From Lentisphaerae bacterium GWF2_44_16 (GTDB lineage: Bacteria; Verrucomicrobiota; Lentisphaeria; Victivallales; GWF2-45-14), in assembly GCA_001803225.1 (NCBI GenBank), contig MHBF01000125.1, positions 1-41,565 of the forward strand: DNA of 41,565 bases, read 5' to 3'. Within the stretch, counting starts at the first letter, position 1. Each line of letters begins with the position of its first letter. The notes beneath the pieces are model-generated. The model was not told the origin of the DNA. It searched no databases and saw only the letters and a list, made by a program, of their open reading frames with translations. A program made the position numbers and the translations under genes. Of the stretch, positions 1 to 8,603 are shown piece by piece.

Positions 1-1
1 T

Positions 2-835
2 ATTCTTCATATTGACGGTCTGCACACCTATGATGCGGTCAGGCATGATTTTGAAACATGGCTCCCTAAAATGAGCAATCGCGGAGTAATTCTCTTTCAT
101 GATATCTGTGTGAAAGACAGGGATTTCGGCGTATGGAAGTTTTGGGATGAAATCAGAGGAAAATATCCTAATTTTGCTTTTAATCACAGTGCCGGGCTCG
201 GCGTAATCGCTTCGGGAAATTCCCCGCCGCCGATAATCAGCGAACTTACAGCCCTCCCCGAAAAAGAGGCATTGAAAGTAAGGAACTTCTTTTCAAAGCT
301 CGGCAATTCCCTGAATAACGCCGCGTCAAGAAAAGCCGAAGATATTGAGAAAACATTTCCCGCTCTGCTTAAATGCGCTACCGGTTCTCCCGAACCTTAT
401 ATCGCCGCGGGAAAAATTTTTCTTTCGATAAATCAACCGGAAGCGGCACGCAGGGAATTTTATAAAGTCGCCGTCACCAATCCCCGCAATGTAGATGCGT
501 ATATCGGAATGTCAGGTGCCTTAATGGAACTCGGCTTTGTCGGAGAAGCCTGCGGCTCCTTGCAAAAAGCAGTGGAACTTGCGCCTGAAAATATCATCCT
601 GAAAAAAGATCTTGCCGCATTATACATGCAGTCCGCCAAAATCGGGGACGCTGAAAAAATTTATAGTGAGATAATTAAAAAATCTGAAAAAGATATTGAA
701 GCGCTTCTTCCGCTGACCGGGATTTACTGCCAGTTGAATGAAATTGACAAAGCCCGTAGTATCTGCCGGAAAATACTTTCCTTTTACCCGGACAATGAAG
801 AGGCAAAGAAAGTATTGAGCATCATCGGCAAATGA
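2..835 (+). CDS. Methyltransferase-like C-terminal part fused to TPR repeats (5' partial)
   Basis: The frame is open from base 2, so the gene begins upstream of the window; the ATG at 71 lies inside a conserved motif and is not the start. The first ~70 codons read HIDGLHTYDAVRHDFE, then GVILFHDI and DFGVWKFWDE, the signature of the C-terminal half of class I SAM-dependent methyltransferases of the Methyltransf_24 type often found with glycosyltransferases (family knowledge). After a linker come about four TPR-like repeats, with the usual A/G-Y-L-A spacing (around PEPYIAAGKIFL, VDAYIGMSGALM, IILKKDLAALYM and IEALLPLTGIYC). The stop overlaps the start of tgt by 4 bases (ATGA), so the two are probably translationally coupled. 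Substrate unknown; a role in glycan or surface-polymer modification is inference. Confidence 0.75.
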   Translation: MLHIDGLHTYDAVRHDFETWLPKMSNRGVILFHDICVKDRDFGVWKFWDEIRGKYPNFAFNHSAGLGVIASGNSPPPIISELTALPEKEALKVRNFFSKLGNSLNNAASRKAEDIEKTFPALLKCATGSPEPYIAAGKIFLSINQPEAARREFYKVAVTNPRNVDAYIGMSGALMELGFVGEACGSLQKAVELAPENIILKKDLAALYMQSAKIGDAEKIYSEIIKKSEKDIEALLPLTGIYCQLNEIDKARSICRKILSFYPDNEEAKKVLSIIGK

Positions 836-1941
836 ATTTTCAGATAACACATAAATCATCGGATACCCTCGCGCGCCGCGGCGTTCTCAAAACTCCTCAC
901 GGAAATATAAATACGCCCGTCTTCATGCCTGTCGGCACCAGGGCCACCGTCAAGGCCATGACCCCGGCGGAACTTCTGGAACTGGATACCGAAATAATAC
1001 TCGGAAACACTTATCACCTTTTTCTCAAGCCCGGCACTGAACTGATAAAAAAAGCGGGCGGGCTTCATGGATTCTCCTCATGGCCGAAACCGCTTCTCAC
1101 AGACAGCGGCGGCTTTCAGGTATTCAGCCTGGCATCCCTGAGAAAAATAAGAAAAGACGGTGTGGAATTTTCTTCTCACGTTGACGGGACGCGCTTTTTT
1201 ATGGGCCCCAAGGAATCCATCGGGATACAGAGGGACTTGAATTCGGACATTGTCATGGCCTTTGACGAATGTACTCCTTTTCCCTGTGAATACGCCGAGG
1301 CCGAAAAATCAATGTTGCTGACTACGGAATGGGAAGCAGTCTCAAGGGAACAGAAACTCAACGAAGGACAGCAGATTTTCGGAATAGTCCAGGGTTCCGT
1401 TTACAGGGAGCTCCGCGAAAAATCGGCGCAGGACATAGTAAAACTCGATTTCGACGGTTACGCCATAGGCGGTCTCAGTGTCGGAGAGCCCGAAGCGAAT
1501 ATGTATGAATGCATTGAATGGGTGATGCCTTTTCTTCCCGAAAACAAACCTCATTATCTGATGGGTGTCGGCATGCCGTGGCAGATTGTTGAAGCCGTAG
1601 CACGGGGAATTGACATGTTTGACTGCGTTATTCCGACGCGCCTTGCGCGCCACGGCAGCGCCTTTATTTCCAGCGGGGAATGCATCCCCATAAAAGCGGG
1701 ACGCTACAAGGATGACCTTTCTCCGGTTGACGAAAACTGCCGCTGTTATTCGTGCAGTAATTTTTCAAAAGCCTACATACGCCATCTGCTGAACGTGGGT
1801 GAAATGCTGGGTATCCGCCTGCTTACCATACATAACCTGTATTTTTACCTGAATCTGATGAAGGAAATAAGATTTGCAATAGAAAACGGAACTTTTTCAG
1901 ACTTGAGAAAACGCTTTAATAAGGGAGACAAAATTTCATGA
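832..1941 (+). CDS. tgt: Queuine/preQ1 tRNA-guanine transglycosylase
   Basis: This enzyme exchanges guanine-34 of GU(N)-anticodon tRNAs for preQ1 during queuosine synthesis in the cytoplasm. At 369 residues it has the normal bacterial length. The proton-acceptor Asp is D91 in TDSGGFQVFSL, the nucleophile is D264 in FDCVIPTR, and the zinc site is C303, C305, C308 plus the His of AYIRHL near 334; these positions match E. coli Tgt almost exactly. The loop after the nucleophile reads PTRLARHG where many bacteria have PTRNARNG, a small deviation in the tRNA-contacting region. The gene overlaps its upstream neighbour by 4 bases and the downstream carboxypeptidase by 4 bases, implying one operon. 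No other queuosine gene lies in the window. Confidence 0.96.
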   Translation: MNFQITHKSSDTLARRGVLKTPHGNINTPVFMPVGTRATVKAMTPAELLELDTEIILGNTYHLFLKPGTELIKKAGGLHGFSSWPKPLLTDSGGFQVFSLASLRKIRKDGVEFSSHVDGTRFFMGPKESIGIQRDLNSDIVMAFDECTPFPCEYAEAEKSMLLTTEWEAVSREQKLNEGQQIFGIVQGSVYRELREKSAQDIVKLDFDGYAIGGLSVGEPEANMYECIEWVMPFLPENKPHYLMGVGMPWQIVEAVARGIDMFDCVIPTRLARHGSAFISSGECIPIKAGRYKDDLSPVDENCRCYSCSNFSKAYIRHLLNVGEMLGIRLLTIHNLYFYLNLMKEIRFAIENGTFSDLRKRFNKGDKIS

Positions 1942-3443
1942 AAGATAAAATGCTGAAATTAAAAGAAATGATTCACGAGATCTGCGATATCAATTCGGCT
2001 ATTGCCCTGCTCGGATGGGACCAGCAGACATATATGCCCCGCGGCGGGGCCGAAGACCGCGCGTTTCAGACTTCGACACTCAGCCATATCTCACATATCA
2101 AGTCCACTTCTCAGGAACTCGGAACACTGATTGCCGAACTGAAAAATTCTCTCGACGGCATGGCCCCCGATTCCGATGACGCATGTCTCATAAAAGTCGC
2201 CGCGAGGGAATACGATAAAAAAACAAAAGTCCCCGCAAAATTTGTCGCAAAATTCAGCGAACTTACAGCCATGGCACAGACGGTATGGGAGGAGGCCAGA
2301 GAAAAATCAGATTTCAAAATTTTTCAGCCGTATCTTGAAAAAATCGTCGCGATGCAAAAAGAATATGCTTCATTTTTCCCTCCTTCCGCTCATGTTTATG
2401 ATATTCTGCTTGATGACTTCGAGCCTGGCTTGAAAACAGCCGATGTGAAAAAGATTTTCGGAGAATTGCGCACAACTCAGGTGGAGCTGATAAGGGCCGT
2501 ATCTGAAAGAAAACAGATAAACGATTCGTTTATGCGGCAGGATTTCGATGAAAAAAAACAATGGGATTTCGGAGTGCATGTCATAAGCGCTTTCGGTTTT
2601 GACTGGAGCAAAGGGCGGCAGGATAAATCGGCGCATCCCTTTACTACAGGTTTCGGACTTGGCGACACCCGCATAACCACGAGATTTCTTCCTGATTACC
2701 TGGCGTCTTCTCTTTTCAGTTCCATGCACGAATGCGGACATGCTCTTTACGAACAGGGCATTGACAGAAAACTGGACAGGACTTTTCTGGGGACAGGAGC
2801 GTCTCTGGCGGTGCATGAATCCCAGTCGCGGCTCTGGGAAAACATTATAGGCAGGTCTATGGATTTCTGGATTCATTTCTACCCGGAACTCAAAAAATAT
2901 TTTCCGTCCCAGCTTTCCGGCGTAAGCCTTCAGGATTTTTACAGGGGCATAAACAGGGTGCAGCCATCACTGGTGCGCGTGGAGTCCGACGAAGCCACTT
3001 ACAATCTCCATGTAATGCTCAGGTTTGAAATCGAAATAGGCCTTATGGAAGGAACTCTTGACGTAAAAGACCTGCCTGAAATATGGAATGTGAAAATGAA
3101 GGAATATCTGGGAGTTTCTCCTGAGAACGATGCCGAAGGCGTATTGCAGGATGTCCACTGGTCATACGGTTCCATAGGATATTTTCCGACATACACGCTT
3201 GGAAACCTCGTCTCGGCGCAAATATGGGAATGCCTCGAACGGGATATCCCCGGACTCCATGAAAATATAAGAAACGGCAAATTTGAAGAAATACTGCAAT
3301 GGCTGAGAGAAAAACTTCACAGGCACGGGTCAAAATTCAAACCTCAGGAATTGGTAAAGCGCGTTACAGGCTCTGAAATAACCCCTGCCCCATATCTCCG
3401 ATATCTCGACGGCAAATATAAAGAAATCTACGGCATTGTCTGA
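1938..3443 (+). CDS. Metallocarboxypeptidase, family M32 (Taq carboxypeptidase type)
   Basis: A cytoplasmic zinc carboxypeptidase removing C-terminal residues from peptides. The length (501 residues) is typical of family M32. The zinc-binding HECGH motif is at H264-H268, and the third ligand is E294 in the HESQSRLWEN motif that defines the family; DxRITTRF and the C-terminal SYGSIGYFPTYTLGN motif are also present. The N-terminus (LGWDQQTYMPRGGAEDR) is the conserved family start, supporting the ATG at 1938, which overlaps the tgt stop by 4 bases. The stop codon directly abuts the stop of the convergent ankyrin gene with no intergenic base. No signal peptide is seen. The family assignment is sure; the physiological substrate is unknown. 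Confidence 0.94.
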   Translation: MKDKMLKLKEMIHEICDINSAIALLGWDQQTYMPRGGAEDRAFQTSTLSHISHIKSTSQELGTLIAELKNSLDGMAPDSDDACLIKVAAREYDKKTKVPAKFVAKFSELTAMAQTVWEEAREKSDFKIFQPYLEKIVAMQKEYASFFPPSAHVYDILLDDFEPGLKTADVKKIFGELRTTQVELIRAVSERKQINDSFMRQDFDEKKQWDFGVHVISAFGFDWSKGRQDKSAHPFTTGFGLGDTRITTRFLPDYLASSLFSSMHECGHALYEQGIDRKLDRTFLGTGASLAVHESQSRLWENIIGRSMDFWIHFYPELKKYFPSQLSGVSLQDFYRGINRVQPSLVRVESDEATYNLHVMLRFEIEIGLMEGTLDVKDLPEIWNVKMKEYLGVSPENDAEGVLQDVHWSYGSIGYFPTYTLGNLVSAQIWECLERDIPGLHENIRNGKFEEILQWLREKLHRHGSKFKPQELVKRVTGSEITPAPYLRYLDGKYKEIYGIV

Positions 3444-4016
3444 TTACTGCCAGATGTTGACTTTGAGGAGGGCCTGGTTTTTCAGGAATGCGGCAATTGA
3501 GGCATAGCCTTTTTCTGTAGCCACGTCAAAAGCGGTTTTGCCTTTGCAGTTTTTTATATTTATATCCGCTTTATATTTGACCAGCATTTTTACAGTTTCG
3601 TCATGCCCGCTTCCTGCCGCTATGATCAGGGCCGTATCGCCGTTTTTATTTATCGCGTTGACCTTCGCGCCTTTTTCATAAAGCAGTTTTATGAGATCCG
3701 GAAAAAAGCCCCCTCCGGCGGCATCCATCAGAGCGCTGTTGCCCTGGTTATCCACGGCATTGAGGTCAGCGCCCTGCTGTATCAGGAATTCAGCCACATC
3801 CTTATGCCCTTCGTTTGAAGCGAACATCAGGGCTGTCTGCCCGTCCTGATTCGTTCCTATGGGGCTTGCGCCCTGTTCAATTAATATTCTTACTCCCGCC
3901 AAGTCGCCTTTCTTTGCCGCGGCTATCAGATTTTCGTTCAGAACGCTCTGTCCTTTGCATAAAGGCTGAAAAATAAAAAGCATCACGGCAATAAAAGTGA
4001 TGAGAAATTTTGACAT
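3444..4016 (-). CDS. Secreted ankyrin-repeat protein
   Basis: A 190-residue protein with an N-terminal signal sequence (hydrophobic core from about residue 4 to 18, probable cleavage near residues 22-24) followed by about four ankyrin repeats. The repeats show the usual phrases GQTALMFASNEGHKDVAEFL, GNSALMDAAGGG and GDTALIIAAGSGHDETVKML. Ankyrin domains bind other proteins; here probably in the periplasm, with the partner unknown. The C at residue 19 is not in a convincing lipobox, so I do not call it a lipoprotein. AAGGA lies 8 bases before the ATG. The gene starts 13 bases after the stop of the receiver-kinase-malic enzyme frame on the same strand, so it is probably the last gene of that operon. 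Confidence 0.85.
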   Translation of the reverse strand: MSKFLITFIAVMLFIFQPLCKGQSVLNENLIAAAKKGDLAGVRILIEQGASPIGTNQDGQTALMFASNEGHKDVAEFLIQQGADLNAVDNQGNSALMDAAGGGFFPDLIKLLYEKGAKVNAINKNGDTALIIAAGSGHDETVKMLVKYKADINIKNCKGKTAFDVATEKGYASIAAFLKNQALLKVNIWQ

Positions 4017-4029
4017 AAAGGCTTTCCTT

Positions 4030-6606
4030 TTAAAATTTTATTCTTTCAGAGAGCGTTGTTTCGTAATCATTGAGACTGCGTATCTTGACCTTCGCGATCC
4101 CTGATTTCATAGCGGCTTCTGCCACATAGCGGGCTACTCTGGGAACAACTCTCGGGTCGAAGGGCTTTGGTATTATGAATGTGTTCTTCAACGGATTTTT
4201 GCCGTCGAAAAGCCCGTTTCTCGCGTCTTTCGGATAAGCGTTTGAAAGTATTTCATGGATGCTGTCCGGAATACTTTCGCTGACTATTTCAGCGAGGGCT
4301 CTAGAGGCGGCAAGCTTCATCTTTTCATTTATATCGCTTGCTCTCACGTCCAGCGCGCCCCTGAAAATGCCGGGGAATCCGAGAACGTTATTTATCTGGT
4401 TCGGAAAGTCAGTTCTTCCTGTTCCCACAACCGCGGCGCCTGCGGCAAGGGCTTTGTCCGGGAATATTTCCGGGGTCGGGTTTGCCATGGCAAAAATTAT
4501 CGGGCCTTTCGCCATTTTCCTGACCATTTTTTCGCTTACTATGTTCCCGACGGAAAGTCCCAGGAAAACATCCGCCCCTTCGAGGGCTTCCTCAAGCGTC
4601 CTGCATTTTGTCTTTACGGCAAAACGTTCCTTTTCGGGGTTCATTCCTTCTTTTCTGCCCTTGTATATGACGCCGGCGGAATCGCACATGATGAAGTTTT
4701 CGCGTTTGGCCCCGGCGGTTATATAAAATTCCGAACATGATATCCCGGCCGCGCCGGCACCGTTTATGACAAACCTGGTATTTTCTATTTTTCTGCCGGT
4801 AATCTTCAGCGCGTTGAGCAGTCCGGCAAGTGATATTATGGCTGTTCCGTGCTGGTCGTCATGAAATACTGGTATTGAGAGAGACTTCTTCAGTTCTTTT
4901 TCGACCCTGAAACATGCGGGGGCGGCAATGTCCTCAAGGTTTATGCCTCCGAAGGTGGGCTCAAGACGTTGGACGGTTTCTATAAGCAGATCAGGGTCAG
5001 TCCTGCCGTCTTTGTTGAAAACCCTGTTCAGGCAGAGAGGTATCGCGTCTATATCGGCAAAACGCTTGAAAAGCACGGCTTTGCCCTCCATGACGGGAAG
5101 CCCTGCTTCGGGCCCTATATTTCCAAGCCCCAATACGGCGGTACCGTCGCTTACGACAGCCACAAGGTTGCCTCTGGAGGTATAATCCCATACTTTTTCA
5201 ATATCTTTTTTTATAGCGAGACAAGGTTCCGCTACGCCGGGAGTATATGCCAGTGAAAGATCATTCTGTGTTTCACAGGGTTTAGTGGCTACGATTCCGA
5301 TTTTACCGGGGCATGGCTTCTTATGATAATCAAAACTTGGGTTCATGGTTTTTCCGTTTTCTTTTTTTGATTTAGAGATTACGTTTGCCGTGGTCCCTTT
5401 AATCTTGCCCTGACTCCTGCAATTTTCAATCATCTGTGAAAGTTCTTTTAAAGAACATCTTTTTCTGGGGTCCTTTATCAGCATCATTTCGACCATTTCC
5501 GAAAATTTTCTGCTTATAAGGGGAACTTTTCTTATAAGCGGAGGCGGATTTGTGCACAAATGGTCATTGACTATGGAACGCGGGTCCCCCGAAAACGGGA
5601 ACTTGCCGGAGACCGCGTAAAAAAGCGTTACTCCTAATGAATATATATCCACTTTGGTAGTCAGCCTGTTGTCCCCTCTTATGTATTCAGGAGAAAGTAT
5701 CTGGGGCGTACCCTGCATTTCTCCGTCAAATGAGAGGGTATGCTGATGTTGATCTTTTGCCAGCCCGAAATCCACAAGCACCACTCTGTTGTCAGGTGAA
5801 ATAAGTATGTTGTCCGGTTTTATATCCCTGTGAATTATGCTATGTCTGTTCATGTATTTCATGGCTTCACAGACTTCCGAAGCTAGAAACAGGGCATAGT
5901 TTTCCGAAACAGGGGTTTGCTTGACAAGGGAACGCAGAGATTCCCCCTCTATGAATTCCGTTACGATAAAATAGTTGTTCGCGTAATTTCCGAACTCGAT
6001 AAGTTTCACTATATTTCTGTGTTCCAACAGCGAAAGCCCGTAGGCTTCTCTCAGAAACTGTGAAATATATTTCTTTTCGACCTTTTTAGAATCAAGTATT
6101 TTCAGGGCCGTTTTTTTGCCGCTTCTGATATCCTCCGCCAGATATACCGTGCTGTAACCGCCTTTTCCCAGAGTTTTTTTAATCATGTAATGATTCGCGA
6201 ATATGACATTGCCCGCCATTTCATCACCGAGAGACGAAGCTCTCTTGCTGAGAAGAAACGATACTTTGGATATCAGCTCATTTTTTCTCAGGGGTTTCAG
6301 AATATATTCGTCGGCCCCGCCCGCGAGTCCTTTTATTATATCATCCTCATGGTCTTTCGCGGATACAATGACTATAGGGACATTGTAGCTTTCGGGATGT
6401 TTCCGCAGTTCGAAGCATGTTTCAATTCCTGAGAGGCCGGGCATTTCAAATTCCAGTATAACGAGTTCCGGTTTCACCTTTGAAAACTCGTCAAGCAGGG
6501 CCTTTCCGTTCTCATAAGTGGAAATAGCGTATTTTTTTTCTCCAAGTATTTTCTTTATCTGTCCGCTTGCCTCGGGATCACTGTCGGCAACCATTATCTT
6601 TATCAT
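4030..6606 (-). CDS. Receiver domain - Ser/Thr protein kinase - malic enzyme in one reading frame
   Basis: An uninterrupted 858-codon frame with three domains. Residues 1-120 form a CheY-like receiver: acidic pocket D8/D10, S82 and K104 are present, but the phospho-accepting Asp is Glu (E52 in LEFEMPG). Residues 139-395 are a Hanks-type kinase that looks active: glycine loop GKGGYSTV (147-154), K169, E187, HRDIKPDN (259-266), DFG (279-281), SPE (305-307). After a 25-residue charged linker, residues 421-858 are a full-length malic enzyme (malate to pyruvate plus CO2 with NAD(P)+): [31 protein letters not shown], the dinucleotide-binding GAGAAG, and [12 protein letters not shown]421 (ATG at 5344-5346) is where a stand-alone malic enzyme would begin, with only a weak GGA upstream, so a separate internal product is possible. 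The fusion is seen in the sequence; its regulatory meaning is inference. A lost stop or sequencing error is the main alternative. Confidence 0.88.
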   Translation of the reverse strand: MIKIMVADSDPEASGQIKKILGEKKYAISTYENGKALLDEFSKVKPELVILEFEMPGLSGIETCFELRKHPESYNVPIVIVSAKDHEDDIIKGLAGGADEYILKPLRKNELISKVSFLLSKRASSLGDEMAGNVIFANHYMIKKTLGKGGYSTVYLAEDIRSGKKTALKILDSKKVEKKYISQFLREAYGLSLLEHRNIVKLIEFGNYANNYFIVTEFIEGESLRSLVKQTPVSENYALFLASEVCEAMKYMNRHSIIHRDIKPDNILISPDNRVVLVDFGLAKDQHQHTLSFDGEMQGTPQILSPEYIRGDNRLTTKVDIYSLGVTLFYAVSGKFPFSGDPRSIVNDHLCTNPPPLIRKVPLISRKFSEMVEMMLIKDPRKRCSLKELSQMIENCRSQGKIKGTTANVISKSKKENGKTMNPSFDYHKKPCPGKIGIVATKPCETQNDLSLAYTPGVAEPCLAIKKDIEKVWDYTSRGNLVAVVSDGTAVLGLGNIGPEAGLPVMEGKAVLFKRFADIDAIPLCLNRVFNKDGRTDPDLLIETVQRLEPTFGGINLEDIAAPACFRVEKELKKSLSIPVFHDDQHGTAIISLAGLLNALKITGRKIENTRFVINGAGAAGISCSEFYITAGAKRENFIMCDSAGVIYKGRKEGMNPEKERFAVKTKCRTLEEALEGADVFLGLSVGNIVSEKMVRKMAKGPIIFAMANPTPEIFPDKALAAGAAVVGTGRTDFPNQINNVLGFPGIFRGALDVRASDINEKMKLAASRALAEIVSESIPDSIHEILSNAYPKDARNGLFDGKNPLKNTFIIPKPFDPRVVPRVARYVAEAAMKSGIAKVKIRSLNDYETTLSERIKF

Positions 6607-7017
6607 TTCAAAGCCCCCTCTGAAAAAAACATATTTAATATTGTAAGCGAAGAAGCCTGAAAAATAAATAAACTCTTCCGAAGAATACCGGCTTCCTCCG
6701 CGATTAATGACGAGACGATATATTAACTTTCAGAGTGATATTTTTCAATATAATAAAAGATTCAAGCATCAGAAAAAAATATAGTTTGAACATGAATGAA
6801 CCCGTCGAAAAATTCCATGCTGTTTTTCAGTCCCCAAAAACCGTTCCTTTTCGGAAGTTTTTTCCCATGGGAAAAGAAGAAGTTTGGACGCAAACAAAGT
6901 TATATGCCGTGCTTCTGTATAAACAAGCACTCCGCTTCTCTGTCATAAAACGAAAAAGGAACAAACCCGAAGAAACGGTAGGTCTGCTCCTTTTCGTAAT
7001 ACTTTCTGCTCTTTTCT
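6607..7017. other. Intergenic region between the FHA gene and the receiver-kinase gene
   Basis: About 410 bases with no convincing gene. A plus-strand reading frame of 118 codons crosses it (6735-7091), but it runs into the end of the FHA gene, has no ribosome site and shows no protein character. The right end holds an imperfect inverted repeat (CGAAAAAGGAACA at 6951-6963 against TGCTCCTTTTCG at 6985-6996) just downstream of the FHA stop, which could act as a weak terminator for that gene; the left end should carry the promoter of the kinase gene, where TACAAT on the minus strand is a possible -10 box without a good -35. Confidence 0.4.
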
Positions 7018-8100
7018 CTATTCGGAATATGCAAGAACGTACTTGCAGTCTCCGAACATTATCAAATCCCCAGGATACACTAATTTTTTAATGATTTTAT
7101 CGCCGTTCACAAAAGTGCCGTTCGTGCTTTCGCAGTCAACAAGCACTATGCTGTTTCCGTACATTATTATCTGGACATGTTTTCTGGATATCTTACTGTT
7201 TTCTATTGAAAGATAATTTTCCTTGTCTCTGCCCAGAAATATGGAATGGCCTTTGCCCGGAAGAATAAGCTTCTTCCCAATCTCGCCTTCTTCCGTCAGT
7301 TGCATGAGAACAAGGTGCGATGCCGAATAATCGGGCAAAAGGCTGAACGCTCCCGGAATTTTTTTTGCATCTTCCGGAGCATAGAGTTTAAGTTGAGTAG
7401 CGCCAAGAACAAAATTATTTTCCAGTGAAAGCGGCACAGGACGTTCAGCGCTTTTTCCTTCCGTATAAAACTGTCCGTCGGCCGGAGAATAAAAGTAGAG
7501 GCTGTTCCCGAAAGATGAAATCAATCCCATGAAATCATCTCCCTCCGTACAGATGTCACAGATGGGATTTGAGCCTATAAGAACGGTTTTGCTGAAAGGA
7601 TAATCAATGCTTTCCGCTCCAGCCTCCACTTTGAATTTGCGGCTACTTGTATTCATATCTATTTTATGTTCAGGGGTATTTGTACTGAGGACGAAAGAGG
7701 TTTTCCCGACTTTCAACACACATGAGTTTTCAGGTTTCAGGTTTGTCTGGCGCTTTTTTATACCGTTAACCAGCATCATGCAGGTTTCACCGCATTCGAT
7801 AATGAACCATTGTTTACTGATGAATTTTATGACCAGTTGTATTTTGCTCATTCCTGGTTCATGATCCAGTATTATATCAGCCTCCACAGGATCGGTGCCG
7901 ATTTTTATAGTATTTTTTTCGATGCCGAAAGAACAGTCAAAACACTTGTCATCTTCCAGCCTGTATATATATATAGGGGTAATATTTCCGTATATTTCAT
8001 TCAGAAGGCACTGTTTGAATATCGGATTCGTATCGTCCGGCACCTCAAAAAGCATTTGAAGCCTGTCCATATCATCACATTTATTGTTTGAAGAAATCAT
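7018..8100 (-). CDS. Triple FHA-domain-like protein
   Basis: FHA domains bind phosphothreonine. The C-terminal domain (about residues 284-360) is canonical: LGR, then ISRKHVQI, then ESTNGTFVNG, with the Arg, Ser-Arg-His and Asn residues that read phosphopeptides. Two earlier stretches have the same layout but have lost the signature residues (about 35-130, with KIGTD...VNG; about 150-240, with LIGSN...), so they are probably structural. No membrane segment or signal peptide is seen. I chose the ATG at 8100 because GAGGA lies 8 bases upstream of it; the alternative ATG at 8115 (5 codons longer) has no ribosome site. It lies upstream of, and on the same strand as, the Ser/Thr kinase-malic enzyme frame, which makes that kinase or its targets a likely partner (inference). 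Confidence 0.85.
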   Translation of the reverse strand: MISSNNKCDDMDRLQMLFEVPDDTNPIFKQCLLNEIYGNITPIYIYRLEDDKCFDCSFGIEKNTIKIGTDPVEADIILDHEPGMSKIQLVIKFISKQWFIIECGETCMMLVNGIKKRQTNLKPENSCVLKVGKTSFVLSTNTPEHKIDMNTSSRKFKVEAGAESIDYPFSKTVLIGSNPICDICTEGDDFMGLISSFGNSLYFYSPADGQFYTEGKSAERPVPLSLENNFVLGATQLKLYAPEDAKKIPGAFSLLPDYSASHLVLMQLTEEGEIGKKLILPGKGHSIFLGRDKENYLSIENSKISRKHVQIIMYGNSIVLVDCESTNGTFVNGDKIIKKLVYPGDLIMFGDCKYVLAYSE

Positions 8101-8144
8101 TAATACTGTCCTCATAATTTACAGAATGAAAGTCTGAGTGCGAT

Positions 8145-8182
8145 TAAGCATATCAGATGCCAAGGTCCAGTTCTGATGCTTA
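8145..8182. promoter_or_regulatory. Inverted repeat in the leader of the FHA gene
   Basis: TAAGCAT (8145-8151) pairs with ATGCTTA (8176-8182), and after a two-base bulge CAGA (8154-8157) pairs with TCTG (8172-8175), giving an 11-bp stem with a 14-base loop. It starts 45 bases upstream of the FHA start codon, so it could be an operator or a leader hairpin. The pairing is seen in the sequence; function is unknown. Confidence 0.45.
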
Positions 8183-8431
8183 AAGCCCCATGCCTGTCTG
8201 CAAAAAAAAAAGCAAGAAGCAAAATTCGCGTTTTTGAGAAAATAAAATTCGCCCGTTTGAGAGATGAGGGACGTCTATCGGCTTTAACGAATATTTTTCT
8301 TAAGTTTTTCCACTATGGGTTATGTGATCACAAAATCGGAATTTCAAAGAGAAATATTACTTTTTTGACGCTATACAGTTTTATTGGCAATTCAAAAGAA
8401 TAAGTAAAAAATTTCCTGCCGTTCATCCTAT

Positions 8432-8523
8432 CCCCGACACAGAGCATCGGGGCATTACGGACGAATTTCCACGCCCTTCGGGCGTACCAGAAATTTTATA
8501 TGGGTCTAACGACCCAGAGGGTC
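8432..8523. repeat. Cluster of strong hairpins, two mutually exclusive
   Basis: Hairpin 1: CCCCGA (8432-8437) with TCGGGG (8447-8452). Hairpin 2: outer stem AATTTC (8464-8469) with GAAATT (8490-8495), inner stem ACGCCC (8471-8476) with GGGCGT (8480-8485), loop TTC. Hairpin 3: TGGGTC (8501-8506) with GACCCA (8511-8516), loop TAAC. Hairpin 3b: GACCC (8511-8515) with GGGTC (8519-8523), which uses the same GACCC and therefore competes with hairpin 3. No U-run follows any of them, so ordinary intrinsic termination is not indicated. It could be a structured RNA, a recombination or transposition end, or a small palindromic repeat element. Confidence 0.6.
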
Positions 8524-8603
8524 GGGGAATTTACCCAATGAAGATTAAACCCTCCCTGATTAAAATAATGCGGCATAAAGGAAAATTATCAATTGGGTTG
8601 TGG

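Noticed and set aside
6735..7091. 118-codon plus-strand frame between the kinase and FHA genes
   Set aside because: It has no ribosome site, overlaps the FHA 3' end and shows no domain-like composition.
8176..8403. 75-codon plus-strand frame upstream of the ABC-3C cassette
   Set aside because: It crosses an A-run and low-complexity sequence, lacks a ribosome site and has no protein-like pattern.
8432..8523. CRISPR array or integron attC site
   Set aside because: The hairpin sequences differ from each other and are not separated by regular spacers; there is no cas gene or integrase nearby.
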